Source: Planoprotostelium fungivorum (taxonomy: Eukaryota; Evosea; Variosea; Cavosteliida; Cavosteliaceae). Taken from it: 64,000 bases of DNA. The position numbers and the translations under genes were made by a program. The notes beneath the pieces were generated by a model that was given only the letters and a program-made list of their open reading frames with translations, had not been told where the DNA came from and did no database searches. The stretch lies in the NCBI GenBank assembly GCA_003024175.1, contig MDYQ01000075.1:43101-107100 (forward strand), in the 5' to 3' direction. Of this stretch, positions 9,930 through 19,649 are shown one piece after another. Position 1 is the stretch's first letter, and the number at the start of each line of letters is the position of its first letter.

Positions 9930-11969
9930 AAGAAAGAAGAGAAGAAAGAAGAAGAGAAGAAGGAAGAAGAGAAAGAAGGTGAGGCAACCATGGATGTTCA
10001 ATCTGATGAAATTCAGACGAAAATCAACCGGAGAAGAGAAATTGGAAGAAGAGATACGATTCACTTCAGGTACTCACCATCTACACTATTATAGATTGAC
10101 CATCTTCAGATCAGCTCCACTAATTTGAAACAATCTGTTCAATTGGAGAGAGAGAAGAATGCAGAAATTGAGAAGGAGAGACAGGAGAGGGAGAAATCTG
10201 AGAAGCCCGAAAAGGAAAAGTCAGAGAGATCCAGCAAAGCGGTGCGTAGGATACGGAGTGACGTCATCTGACGTCATCAGTCCCTGGGCCCTTCTGGGAT
10301 ATCAGGAGAAGTACAGATTGTTGCCATCGGTCAACGACAGAGACCGAAGGTTGACCTTTCTTCCCTCACTCCCAGAGAGAGAGTCATCAACGAGGTGAAA
10401 TTTCGACTCGTCGTTGTAGAGAGACGTAACTGAATTCCTGGAACAGATTCTGACCACGGAAGAAGATTACGTGGATGATCTGAAGGTCATCGTGGAGGTG
10501 TTCATGATACCCCTTCAGTCCCAAAATATTTTGGACCGCGGAGACGTCGTGGGAATCTTCTCCAGTGGGAATCTGACGTACGATCTACCTCTGACGCGTT
10601 GTAGATGTGGCTCTGATTTACGGAGTGAATAAGTTATTGCTGGAGGACATGGTGGTGAAGAAATTGACCATAGGAGAGTCTTTCATGCGTATGGTGAGTT
10701 TTCATCGATATTTCACGTCTGACGTGTACAGGCGGACATGATGAAGATGTACGCACTCTACTGCGCCAATCAACCGTTATCGTTAGAGATCACAGATCGA
10801 CTCAAGGTGAATTTCGATGGAATTTCGGGTTTCATCGGAACGAAACTCAATGGTACAGGCCAAGGACAAGAAATTTGCACAATTCTTGGAAAAGTCACTG
10901 TCGAAGCCAGAAACATTGGGACAAGATTTCAGCTCTTACATGATCAAACCCATTCAGAGGATCTGTAAATATCCTCTCCTGTTGAGAGTGAGTCATCTAC
11001 AACGCCATTGTAGATCGCCGACCGTGTTAGGAACTGATCAACAAGACCGAATCCACCCACCCGGAGCACAGTTCACTGAAAGAAGCACAATCAAAGATCG
11101 AAGAGATCGTCCTTCACATCAACGAGAAGAAGAGAGACAACGAGGCCCTGCAGAAGGCATTCGAAATCTCTCAGATGCTCGAGGTGACAGAATCCATTGG
11201 ATGCTGATGATGACGTGGTGCAGGGTGCCGTCAGTCTGTCACCTACAAGGAGATTCGTGTGGGAGGGAGACGTAAGTTTCGTGACGAGGGGTAAACCCAA
11301 GGACGGTTACGTCTTCCTGTTCAACGATCTGTTCGTGTTAGCCAAGAAAAATTCCGCGAAAAGTTACTCGGTCATGGCCGATCTATTATTAGATCGATCG
11401 GACATCCGATTCACGGTCATATCGGGTGGGAGAAATCTGGATGAAATTTCGTTGACGTGGGTAGGATCGGTTGCCTTGGAGATCTTTGAGGTGAAGACAC
11501 CTTCGAATCTGGTGACGATCATCAACTATGATGATAATTTGAGAAAACTGCTGGAGGAAAATCTGTACACGAAGAAGGAGACACCACCTACCTCGCAATC
11601 AGATAATTCATTGCACAGTCAATCTTCTATTTCATCTGATCATGCTCCCTCAAATTCACCGGTGAGTCTAATTTTGTTCGTCATCACATCACATCATCAC
11701 ATCATCACATCATCATGAGACGGAGGGACGGTGACTGATGTACGATGAAGGTGACATTCAGATGTTTGTATCACGAAGAGAGAACCATCGAGATCAGCCG
11801 GGACGAGCTCAAATACGACGTCTTGTACTGGAGCATCGCCGATGCCTTCGGTGTAGAGGCTCTGACGGTCATGCACGGGGAAAATTTTGTTCACTCCCCG
11901 GAGGAATTTGAAAAGATGCTGTCTGATGGAAGCAGCTCCTACGACCTCACAATATACGACCCTTATTGA
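7379..11969 (+). CDS. Zinc-ribbon / RhoGEF (DH-PH) / PB1 multidomain protein
   Basis: Likely GDP-GTP exchange factor for Rho/Rac GTPases. Order: two Cys-pair zinc ribbons in the first 85 residues (CATCKS...CTQCG and CRKCG...CRGC); a long Ser/Thr/Pro-rich linker (about 7850-9480); a Lys/Glu repeat of KEEKEKKEET type (about 9500-9980); a DH domain (about 10440-11190) starting ILTTEEDYVDDLK and carrying the conserved MIKPIQRICKYPLLLRELI helix; a PH-like domain (about 11230-11590); and a C-terminal PB1-like domain (about 11750-11969) with VTFRCLYHEERTIEIS. Introns include 7722-7856 and 10988-11030; at least a dozen others are inferred from frame changes. The start is the first ATG of the zinc-ribbon frame; TGA is at 11967-11969. 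Exact exon edges in the low-complexity region are uncertain. Confidence 0.85.
9486..9980 (+). repeat. Purine-only coding tract encoding a Lys/Glu repeat
   Basis: Nearly 470 bases are almost exclusively A and G on the + strand (units like GAAGAAGAAAGAGGAGAC). They encode a highly charged Lys/Glu segment between the linker and DH domain of the RhoGEF. Adjacent units match closely, so recent expansion by slippage is likely. All three + frames stay open, as do all three minus frames, which explains apparent Ser/Phe/Leu ORFs on the other strand. Confidence 0.9.
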
Positions 11970-12003
11970 TCCATCGCCTCTTTTGTTTCACTTGAATGCG
12001 ACG

Positions 12004-12021
12004 ATCTACAACGTTGTAGAT
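12004..12021. other. 18-bp palindrome between convergent genes
   Basis: ATCTACAACGTTGTAGAT, identical to the palindrome in the 32-nt myosin intron at 4863-4880, sits in the 59-bp gap between the RhoGEF stop (11969) and the stop of the minus-strand gene (12029). It is not in an inferred intron of either gene, unless one has a spliced 3' UTR. Confidence 0.8.
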
Positions 12022-12028
12022 TTATTCT

Positions 12029-14495
12029 TCAGAGGATGGGCATGAATAAAGTGGAGTATTGCTTGTACATGGAAGTCAAGGCGAGGGAGATTTCGGTTTC
12101 GTTCGTCTTCACTCTGGAGGCCAACAGACCTGCCTCGTCACGATAAGGTAAGACCAGTATGACCACGTTGTCCATGACTCGATCTCTACTGTTCACCTGT
12201 ACACGTCACTCGCTGTCGGCATGTACGATGTCGACATCACCTGCAGGATCCTTCTCATGACGAGACGGAAGGAAGCACCGAAGACGGCGAATATGACACG
12301 GGGGACCTGCTCTGGGGTCAGGGGGCACGAATATTTGTGTCGGGGGGTCACCTCGGCGTCGGTCGTCGCCTTCGCGTTGCTCTTCTTCAGTTTCTGGTGG
12401 TGTTCTGCAATCTTGTAGTAGAAGATGTCGAAATAGTTGGTCATCTCCAACACAGAATCTGGATCTTTCTTCCAATTCGCGCTCTTCAAATTCCTGGCTG
12501 CGTTCCGTTAAGCGATGAAGATTCACGGAAATCTCACCTTCTTTCTGGCCGGCTCGAGGCTGCTTATCCTGACCGAAAGTGGCCCGGAATGCGGCCGTTG
12601 TAGAATCATCCTGACCTGTAGTGAACTTGACCAATTCATCGAGTTCGATTCCACTGTCCAACTCTGCAATGTCCTTCGGTGCATCGAAGCCATACACCGC
12701 GCCTGTCGACACATAAGAAATATCGACAACGAGATGTGAACAGACCGTGTGGTGGGTACACTCCCGTTTCGGTTCCCAGGGAACGTTTCAAACCTTTGAA
12801 AACGAGGTGGAGCACTTGAGATCGACCCAGACCGTCCGTACAGATCTACAACGCGTCAGTCGACGACGAATGATGACGTCATCACTGGTAACAAGTGATC
12901 GGTCTGTCTGATGCCGAATACAAAGGGTTGCTCCCTGACTGAGGGAGGAGCAAATATGACCCTCACACCCCTCTCGTTCATCATCCTATGGAGTCAGCAC
13001 AGAGATTTCGTGTAGATTCTACCGGATGTCGTCCATCAGACGGATGGGAGATACGCGGTAGACCGATTCCATGATGTTCTGTGAATGCTCCAAGTTTAAT
13101 TTCGCAGTGCTTGGAATGTGGTAGGCATCCAATTTGGCAGTGATACCACTGGCTGTCGTCGTTCGATCCTCTTTCATTCGTGTGAGACTCACTTCCAGCA
13201 CGAAGGGCTCTCTCGTCGTGAATGAAACGATAGGGTAACGGTTTGGGTACGGCCTTATCTTCCATGACAACTAGAATGCGATTCACTTTGGCAAGGGCCT
13301 GACGTAATTCCGTCCTGGCGTCGAGTCACGTTCATCGTATGGTAGAGTGTAGACGTGTCGATGGATGGTTACCTCTTGGATGTGATGGTGGATTCTCTGT
13401 TCTCTTCATCAGAGTCGCTCCACTCTTCGTCACTGACGTAAGCTTTCACGGCCGAATGTTCAGACTTCTTCACTGGATCTGCGCTGGACTTCTCCATCTG
13501 TAGGGGTTGGCGGGAGATTTGAAATTTGAATGTCACGCACCTGTTTGGCCTGTATGGCCTGTCTGCGATTCGAAGGGTCTTCCGGATTGACCACGGGGGC
13601 GGGAGACGGATTTGGGACGAAATTTGAGACGGAGTTGCTGCGTGATCCACTTCTGGCTGTACCGTATCAGGTCGGCCCAATCGAATGAGACGATGAAACT
13701 CACAAGCTGGTTGAGAAGTCTTCACATCTTGGGTGGGCAGCCTGAACTGTATGGGCTCAATGTTTTGTGCCGACGTGTCAGGGGCCGACTTGCTGGATTG
13801 CTCTGTGACGATGACTCGTTGTAGATGAACGAAACAGTACTCACGGGTGGATGTCTGTGGCTTGGTTTCTAAAAATTTGAATTTCGAATCCCCCAGATTG
13901 CTCTCGGCTCTTGCAAACACGCTGACCCTCTCTGGCGCCGGCTGAAATGTGTCGACGGATGATCATCCACCATCGCGATCATCAACTCACCTCCGTCTTC
14001 GTTGGAGGTTTCGGATTGATTGACGGAGGAGGGTTGATGAGAGATTTAACCGACAATTTTTTGTCGATCTTCTGATCGATCATGTTTTCTACTTTCTCCA
14101 AATTGGGTCCCAGTTTGTCCTTGATCCATTGAACAATCTTAGCGTGATTATTCTCTCCCTCTTCTAATTTTTCCAAGACCTGATTCCATCACCATTTTCT
14201 ACCTGTCGTCCAAACCCACCTCATTCAACACTTCTCTCTTGATGGCTTTTATCTGAGATTCGCTGATGCCTCCATTATTTGAACTGGATCGATCTGTGCA
14301 ATTGTCATCTTCATACCTTGCGATGCAAGGAAGATGATTAGGTCAATCAAATCACACACCATCAGCGTGTGAATGACCCGATAACTGCCGCGCGAGTTTT
14401 TGCCTCTCGGCTGACTCCCTGTCTAATTTCTCTTCTAGACTCTTCAAACGTGCTTGTATGTCAGACATGAGGAATGCATTGTTTGCAGCCGCCAT
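12029..14495 (-). CDS. Unrecognised multi-exon coiled-coil protein
   Basis: The spliced minus frame begins at MAAANN... (14495) or the next Met MSDIQARL (14468). A coiled coil follows (RLKSLEEKLDRESAERQK), then GISESQIKAIKREVLNE and a second helical segment (KIVQWIKDKLGPNLEKVENM). A Ser/Pro-rich linker with SDEEWSDSDEEN comes next. The folded-looking C-terminal half has RQALAKVNRILVVMEDKAVP, GVRVIFAPPSVREQPFVFGI, DGLGRSQVLHLVFKGLKRSL, MTNYFDIFYYKIAEHHQKL and TPEQVPRVIFAVFGASFRL. It ends MYKQYSTLFMPIL-stop at 12029. Introns of 40 to 60 nt are needed throughout and some edges are uncertain. I do not recognise the family. It shares a short head-to-head promoter (about 100 bp) with the HflX-type GTPase. 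Confidence 0.65.
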
Positions 14496-14596
14496 TGTCG
14501 CAGAAGGATGCGACGCGATGATGCAATTTGGTTGTAGTTTCATTTCTTCACTACAAGCCGCCATACATCTCCAACACGATCAGGCACGTGAGCAAC

Positions 14597-16531
14597 ATGA
14601 TGTGGCTGAGGAGGTCCAACTTGTTGCTGACAACGATCACTTCAACATCACGGACGCGACCATTGCCGAGGACTCTCTTCAATGGACCAGCGAGCATCCT
14701 TACGTTTGCGAGACCGATACACACCACGAACATTTTGAACAGCAATAAGAAGGAGATGAGACAGAAGATTGTGGAGAAGAGAACATCTTTCAAACCAGCC
14801 GATGATGATGCAGATGGTGCTCTGGACGAAGAGGAGGGAGAAGAAGGAGAAGAGGAAGAATACATCCCAGAACCTCGCAAAGTGAATAGTCCATCCATCA
14901 TACATCATCTGATTCAATGACGTACAGAAGAAGAAGGTGGTTCAAAAGAAGGTAGACGAGAGAGAAAAGGTGGTCATTGTTCATCCCACAGCCAGTGGAA
15001 AGACACGCGCCGCCGAGACCGTTTGGAGAGTAGATGAAGCCGTGAATCTGTGCTCCACGCTCAATTGGGACGTTGCAAAGAGGCTCGTCGTGCCCATACG
15101 AAGCACTCACCGTTCCACTTATTTCAGGAAGGGGAAGGTGAGGGTGGGTGAGAGACCGAAGTGACTCGTTGTAGATCGACGAACTGAAGGACATCGTCGA
15201 GAAGGCGGGAGGAGATGTACTGTACATCAACACGTCCCTCACCCCCATGCAAGAGGCCAGTTTGAATGAGACGTACGATTTTCAGGTGAATATGACTCTC
15301 TCGTCTGGCGGGAAAATCATCTGGCGGGGAAATGACGGAGGTACCAGGTTAAAGATCGATTCGATCTAGTGTTAGATATCTTCGCACAGAGAGCTGTCAC
15401 ACGAGAAGCCAAATTACAAATCGAACTCGCATCCCTCGCCTACAAGAAATCTTCTCTCATTCGATTGTACGACAGCGACACGTCCGACACCACGGAACAA
15501 CAGAGAGGAGGTGAGGGCACTTACGGTACGTACGTAACGTACTTGTCAGGTACGCAGTCGATGAGTGGATATGGTGAGACGAAATTGGAGAAGCAGAGGA
15601 GAATCATCCACGAGAGAGAGAGGAAGATCAAATTGGAGCTGTCTGACATTCAGAAGAAGAGAGCCAGTGAGGAAAGGACGAGAGAGAGATGATGACGTGT
15701 CACAGCGCACAGGTCCAATCGAATTGGACTTCCAGTCGTGGCGGTGGTGGGCTATACGAACGCGGGAAAATCCGCGCTCATCAATCGACTGACCGGCTCG
15801 GAGCTGGACAGTAAAGACCAGGTGGATATCTCATTTCTCACTCTCCTGACGATTCGAGGTTTTCACTTCATTGGATCCTCACCTGAGGGGGTGAGCCTAT
15901 CTACAGAGTTGTAGAATGACAGATTCAGTGTGGTTTTACCTTCAGGTAGAAAGGTTCTGTTGAGTGATACGGTTGGTTTCATCAGTGACCTGCCCAAGAT
16001 ATTGTACACGGCTTTTCGATCTACTTTGGAAGAGGTGAGCGTCTACAACGAGTCAAAGCGTTCTGAACCATTCAGGTGGTCTCCGCTGATCTCATCCTGC
16101 ACGTCAGGGATATACATCACGTGAATCCATCTACAGCGTTGTAGATGATTGATCTCCCACAGGTGGAATCGGATTATCAGCGATACAACGTGGAATCGAT
16201 ATTGGGCACTATGGATCTACCGCCAGGTTGCTATGATAATCACATCCAAGTGTGGAACAAGATCGATCTATTGAGTGAGATTCCTACATCATGATGACAT
16301 CTGAAGACACGATCAGAAGAAGAAGAGTTGGCCGAGAAGATAGAAAAACATCCAGAGAATGGACCCAAGATTGTGACGCTATCGGCCAGGGAGGGAAGAG
16401 GCTGCGACACACTGGTTGAGATGATCGAAAAATTCTTCAGAGACAGGGACGAGGGGAAGTTGAAACCACCTCACATACCGAAGAAGCCAGGGGATGATAT
16501 GTCAGACATCCTCGTCAAGAGGAGAAAATAA
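14597..16531 (+). CDS. HflX-family GTPase, probably mitochondrial (GTPBP6-like)
   Basis: Ribosome-associated GTPase of the HflX family. The N terminus ([20 protein letters not shown]...) is basic, hydroxylated and free of acidic residues, as in mitochondrial presequences. The HflX N-terminal domain ([33 protein letters not shown]), a Gln/Glu-rich helical linker and the G domain follow: G1 GYTNAGKS (about 15750), G3 DTVGF (about 15970), G4 NKID (about 16260), G5 SARE (about 16383). TAA is at 16529-16531. Introns include 14880-14926, 15891-15922 (32 nt, hairpin TCTACAGAGTTGTAGA) and 16121-16162 (hairpin ATCTACAGCGTTGTAGAT). The acidic linker [12 protein letters not shown] is unusual for HflX. 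Confidence 0.88.
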
Positions 16532-16834
16532 ATCGATGCGGAAACAGAACGATGATGAAGACACTGTTGAATCAGTACATCAATGTTAAGATACATCAGC
16601 CGCATTCGATCGATCATCTAACCATGTGACAGATCAACGAAGAATTTATTGTACCTGTATTCAATCGGACGAGCGATTGATCGTGATTGCTGTACAGAAT
16701 CCAATGATGAGCGTTAGCTTCGCAGACTTGACTGTAAGGATCGGAGAAGAATTCTAACAAATAAATCGGTCTTCATCGGTTCGCAATTCAAACTGTATGA
16801 TGTGTTGCAGATGCTTTCTGTAAAGTCTGATGTG

Positions 16835-18110
16835 ATGTCCACAAGCCGTTTCATCCCGTTGATAACTCTCTCGACCGTGGCGATCTCACATAGAGGAGCC
16901 CTCGCACATGGTGATCTCTCAGACGCTCAAAAGAAACAAGGAGACCTGGATCCCGAATAGGGCGGAACGCCCAGTCACGTGACTGCAGATTCCCTCAAAA
17001 TTGTCAACGGCTTCTTGATCTTGCGGTTGTAACCGTCGATCTCACGTTATACGGAAGAGAAGGGAGGGATTTACGCAGTTTGAGGCACCGGCAAATCATT
17101 TTCTGCTCGGCACACAAAGCAGCAACCACAAAGCTATACAGCCACAACAACAACGATGGCACATCTTATCGAAGATCTCGTTTGAGATACAAGTCACGAC
17201 GGTTGAACACAGTACTTGACAAGAACACCTTCAACACCTCTGTACAAGAGCACATGGGGCTACGACCTCTTTGGCCTCACACTGGGATCCCTTTGGAAGC
17301 CGCTCTCTTGACTGCCCCCACCGACTGAGACAAGTCATTCACCACTGGACTGATCTAATGGGCTCAACACCTTCAAGAAGACGCTCATTTGCACGAGAGA
17401 GAAGACAAGAACGTGTCCCCAGCCACTTCCAACGACCCTCTCAAACGACAGTGATCACAAAGTAGCTTCTGCTCTCCTTTCGAGGATGAACACAGACTGT
17501 CGTCCCTGAGTTGGCGATGTGAGGTGACGAAGCTGCTATCAGGAGTCAGACCGACAACCGATGGAAGAAGTATGGCCAGTATTGCCTTCGGGCAGAAAAC
17601 TGTACGTCTTTGCATCGACCGCACAGAAGATGATACACTTTCGTGTTTGATTCTGGCCGGAGTGGAGCAACCCTTTCGAGGGTCTCTACGAGGAAGGCAG
17701 GCGAGTGTCTGACGAGGCTGTGGTGTACGGGGTATGGCCGTACCCAGCCCAGGTAGAGCGTCGGCGTTCCTTCTTCTCTCGTGTGCNCCGATGGAAGATG
17801 TACGGCCAGTATTGCCTTCGGGCAGAAAACTGTACGTCTTTGCATCGACCGCACAGAAGATGATACACTTTCGTGTTTGATTCTGGCCGGAGTGGAGCAA
17901 CTCTTTCGAGGGTCTCTACGAGGAAGGCAGGCGAGTGTCTGACGAGGCTGTGGTGTACGGGGTATGGCCGTACCCAGCCCAGGTAGAGCATCGGCGTTCC
18001 TTCTTCACTCGTGTGCAGTGAGACGTTCACCGACACTATGTGCACGAAGGCTCAACTTTGAATAAATCAAACTGTATTCAATCTGTTTCTTTTCTCTGTA
18101 CTCTTTCCAT
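16835..18110 (+). repeat. Inverted copy of the 1.1-kb region, split by a ~1.07-kb insertion
   Basis: 16835-16985 matches the reverse complement of about 1137-1290, ending at the shared GTCACGTGAC. 18054-18107 matches the reverse complement of about 1085-1136 (TTGAATAAATC...). At 1.1 kb the two blocks are adjacent; here about 1.07 kb (16986-18053) lies between them. The insertion has broken short frames on the + strand (for example MAHLIEDLV then a stop near 17157) and the 229-bp tandem repeat described separately. No intact gene was found between 16532 and 18400. Confidence 0.6.
17558..18016 (+). repeat. 229-bp tandem duplication around an N
   Basis: Unit 1 is 17558-17786 and unit 2 is 17788-18016, separated by a single N at 17787. 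The units differ at a handful of positions (for example GAAGAAGTATGG versus GAAGATGTACGG), so they are not a simple read-through copy. The N marks an assembly join or ambiguous base, so copy number in the real genome is uncertain. Confidence 0.85.
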
Positions 18111-18400
18111 CTGATTTGACAATGAGAACGACCTTTGGCCGCGCGTTGCATCCCTCGACCGAATGGAAAGAAGAGTCTTTCACGAATATATCTCATCGAT
18201 CGTCTAGATAGGAATGTTACGATCTCAGTCTATAGAGAGACACAGATGTGATGCACTGTGCTTGCGAAATTCACATTTCTTATTCTTCCGGCATTGTTCC
18301 GCGAAACACACGAGTTTTCTCCCACTTCTACGAGTTCTTTCTTCAGCTTCAGAGAGCCGATCCACACAATTCACACAACACGAAACAACACACGAACAAC

Positions 18401-19323
18401 ATGCAGAAGATCAAGAACATCCTCCACCACAACACGAACAAGTCAGACGACACCCGTCACCACACACTCGGCGGCCTCCTTCATCGTCACAAGGAAGAAG
18501 AACACCTGCCAGTGTCCGAACCCATCTTATCGGATCCTCTTCCAGCCTCCGAGTTGGTTCAGAGACAAGAGCTGCACGACGAGCTACTGGTTAAGAAGGA
18601 GATATTGACAACCGCCGGGAAGAGGGAATCGTTAGACGTCGAGCGATCTGAAGTAATGAGAGTCGGTGTCATCGAGCCAGTCGCTGCCACGACCGTCATC
18701 GCAGAACCTCTTAACGTGAAGCACGTCGAGAAGGTGAGCCCGATAGACATCCCATGACGGTGACTTAATTTCTTTCAGGATGTTGTCGTTCACGAACACA
18801 TCCACCCTGTAGAGAAAGAAGAGATCCAACCCATCATCCACAGAGAACGTGAGCAGATGGAGGTCAGACAGATCACCGAGAGGTTGCACGAGACAGAGAT
18901 CCAGCCCACGCTGATCGAGAAGAGAGATCTCGCACCGGAAGTCAGAGAAGTGATGGTGGAGAGATCGGCGCCCATCCCGGAGAACATCGTCCTTCCATCG
19001 GTCAGCGTAGACGCCACACTTCGATCTGTCGAGACCCATGCACCCATCGTGAACGAAGTGTGAGTCTTTCCATGCATTTTTATAGAGAAGACACTGAGAT
19101 GTCCATCAGAATCAAGAAGACAGTCATCGAAGAGGTGCAACCCGTTTTAGAGAAAGATGTCATCGTCCCCACCATCATCCAAGAGACAAAACCCATCTAT
19201 GAGAAGATCGTCGAGGCACCTGTTCTCATCCGTGAAGAATTGCCCGTGAGAGAGATCACCAGAGAGAAGGTCATCATCGAGAGCGAGGTCCTCAAGGGAA
19301 AGGCTTCTCCTCTCCTCCTCTAA
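18401..19323 (+). CDS. Val/Glu/Arg-rich repetitive protein, function unknown
   Basis: Starts MQKIKNILHHNTNKSDD; TAA at 19321-19323. Introns 18734-18778 and probably 19060-19109 (a shorter 26-nt reading, 19060-19085, is also in frame). The His-rich N terminus is followed by about 200 residues of charged, beta-prone segments with repeated I-x-P-V/I-x-E/R patterns (EEIQPIIHRERE, ETEIQPTLIEKRD, EEVQPVLEKDVIV, ETKPIYEKIVEAPVL). No signal peptide or membrane helix is visible. Even charge and lack of hydrophobic core suggest an extended or disordered protein. I do not assign a family. Confidence 0.75.
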
Positions 19324-19649
19324 ATTTTGAAATCACACAACTATTTATGAAGCGATAAAAGAATCGTATTGATTTATGGATTTCATGCTTTGTCCATTGA
19401 TGTGCATCTCACCAGTATCACATGTTTGTCATATATCTAAATCCTCACCTCCAATCAAATCCAGACGTTCGACGCTGTGTTCTACTCTCTTTAGAGGCTG
19501 TGTCGGCCATTGGCAATTCTTATTCAAAATTCAAATTCTAAGAACGTCTTAATCTTTCACCGAACGGAAATGGTCTTCACCGAAAAACTTCCAGCTGGAC
19601 ACACCAACATCATAAAACCCCAACATCATCGCGCACAAACACGAGCGGG

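Noticed and set aside
9458-10064. Minus-strand open frames rich in Ser/Phe/Leu
   Set aside because: They are the antisense of the purine-only Lys/Glu tract of the RhoGEF; lack of T/A stop combinations keeps every frame open.
17080-17465. Possible small gene (MAHLIEDLV... / STWGYDLFGLTLGSLW)
   Set aside because: Short fragments in different frames with stops between them and no matching introns; treated as part of the inserted or decayed segment.
19060-19085. A 26-nt intron in the Val/Glu-rich protein gene
   Set aside because: A 50-nt alternative (19060-19109) is equally in frame, has a better acceptor (CATCAG) and matches the local intron size.
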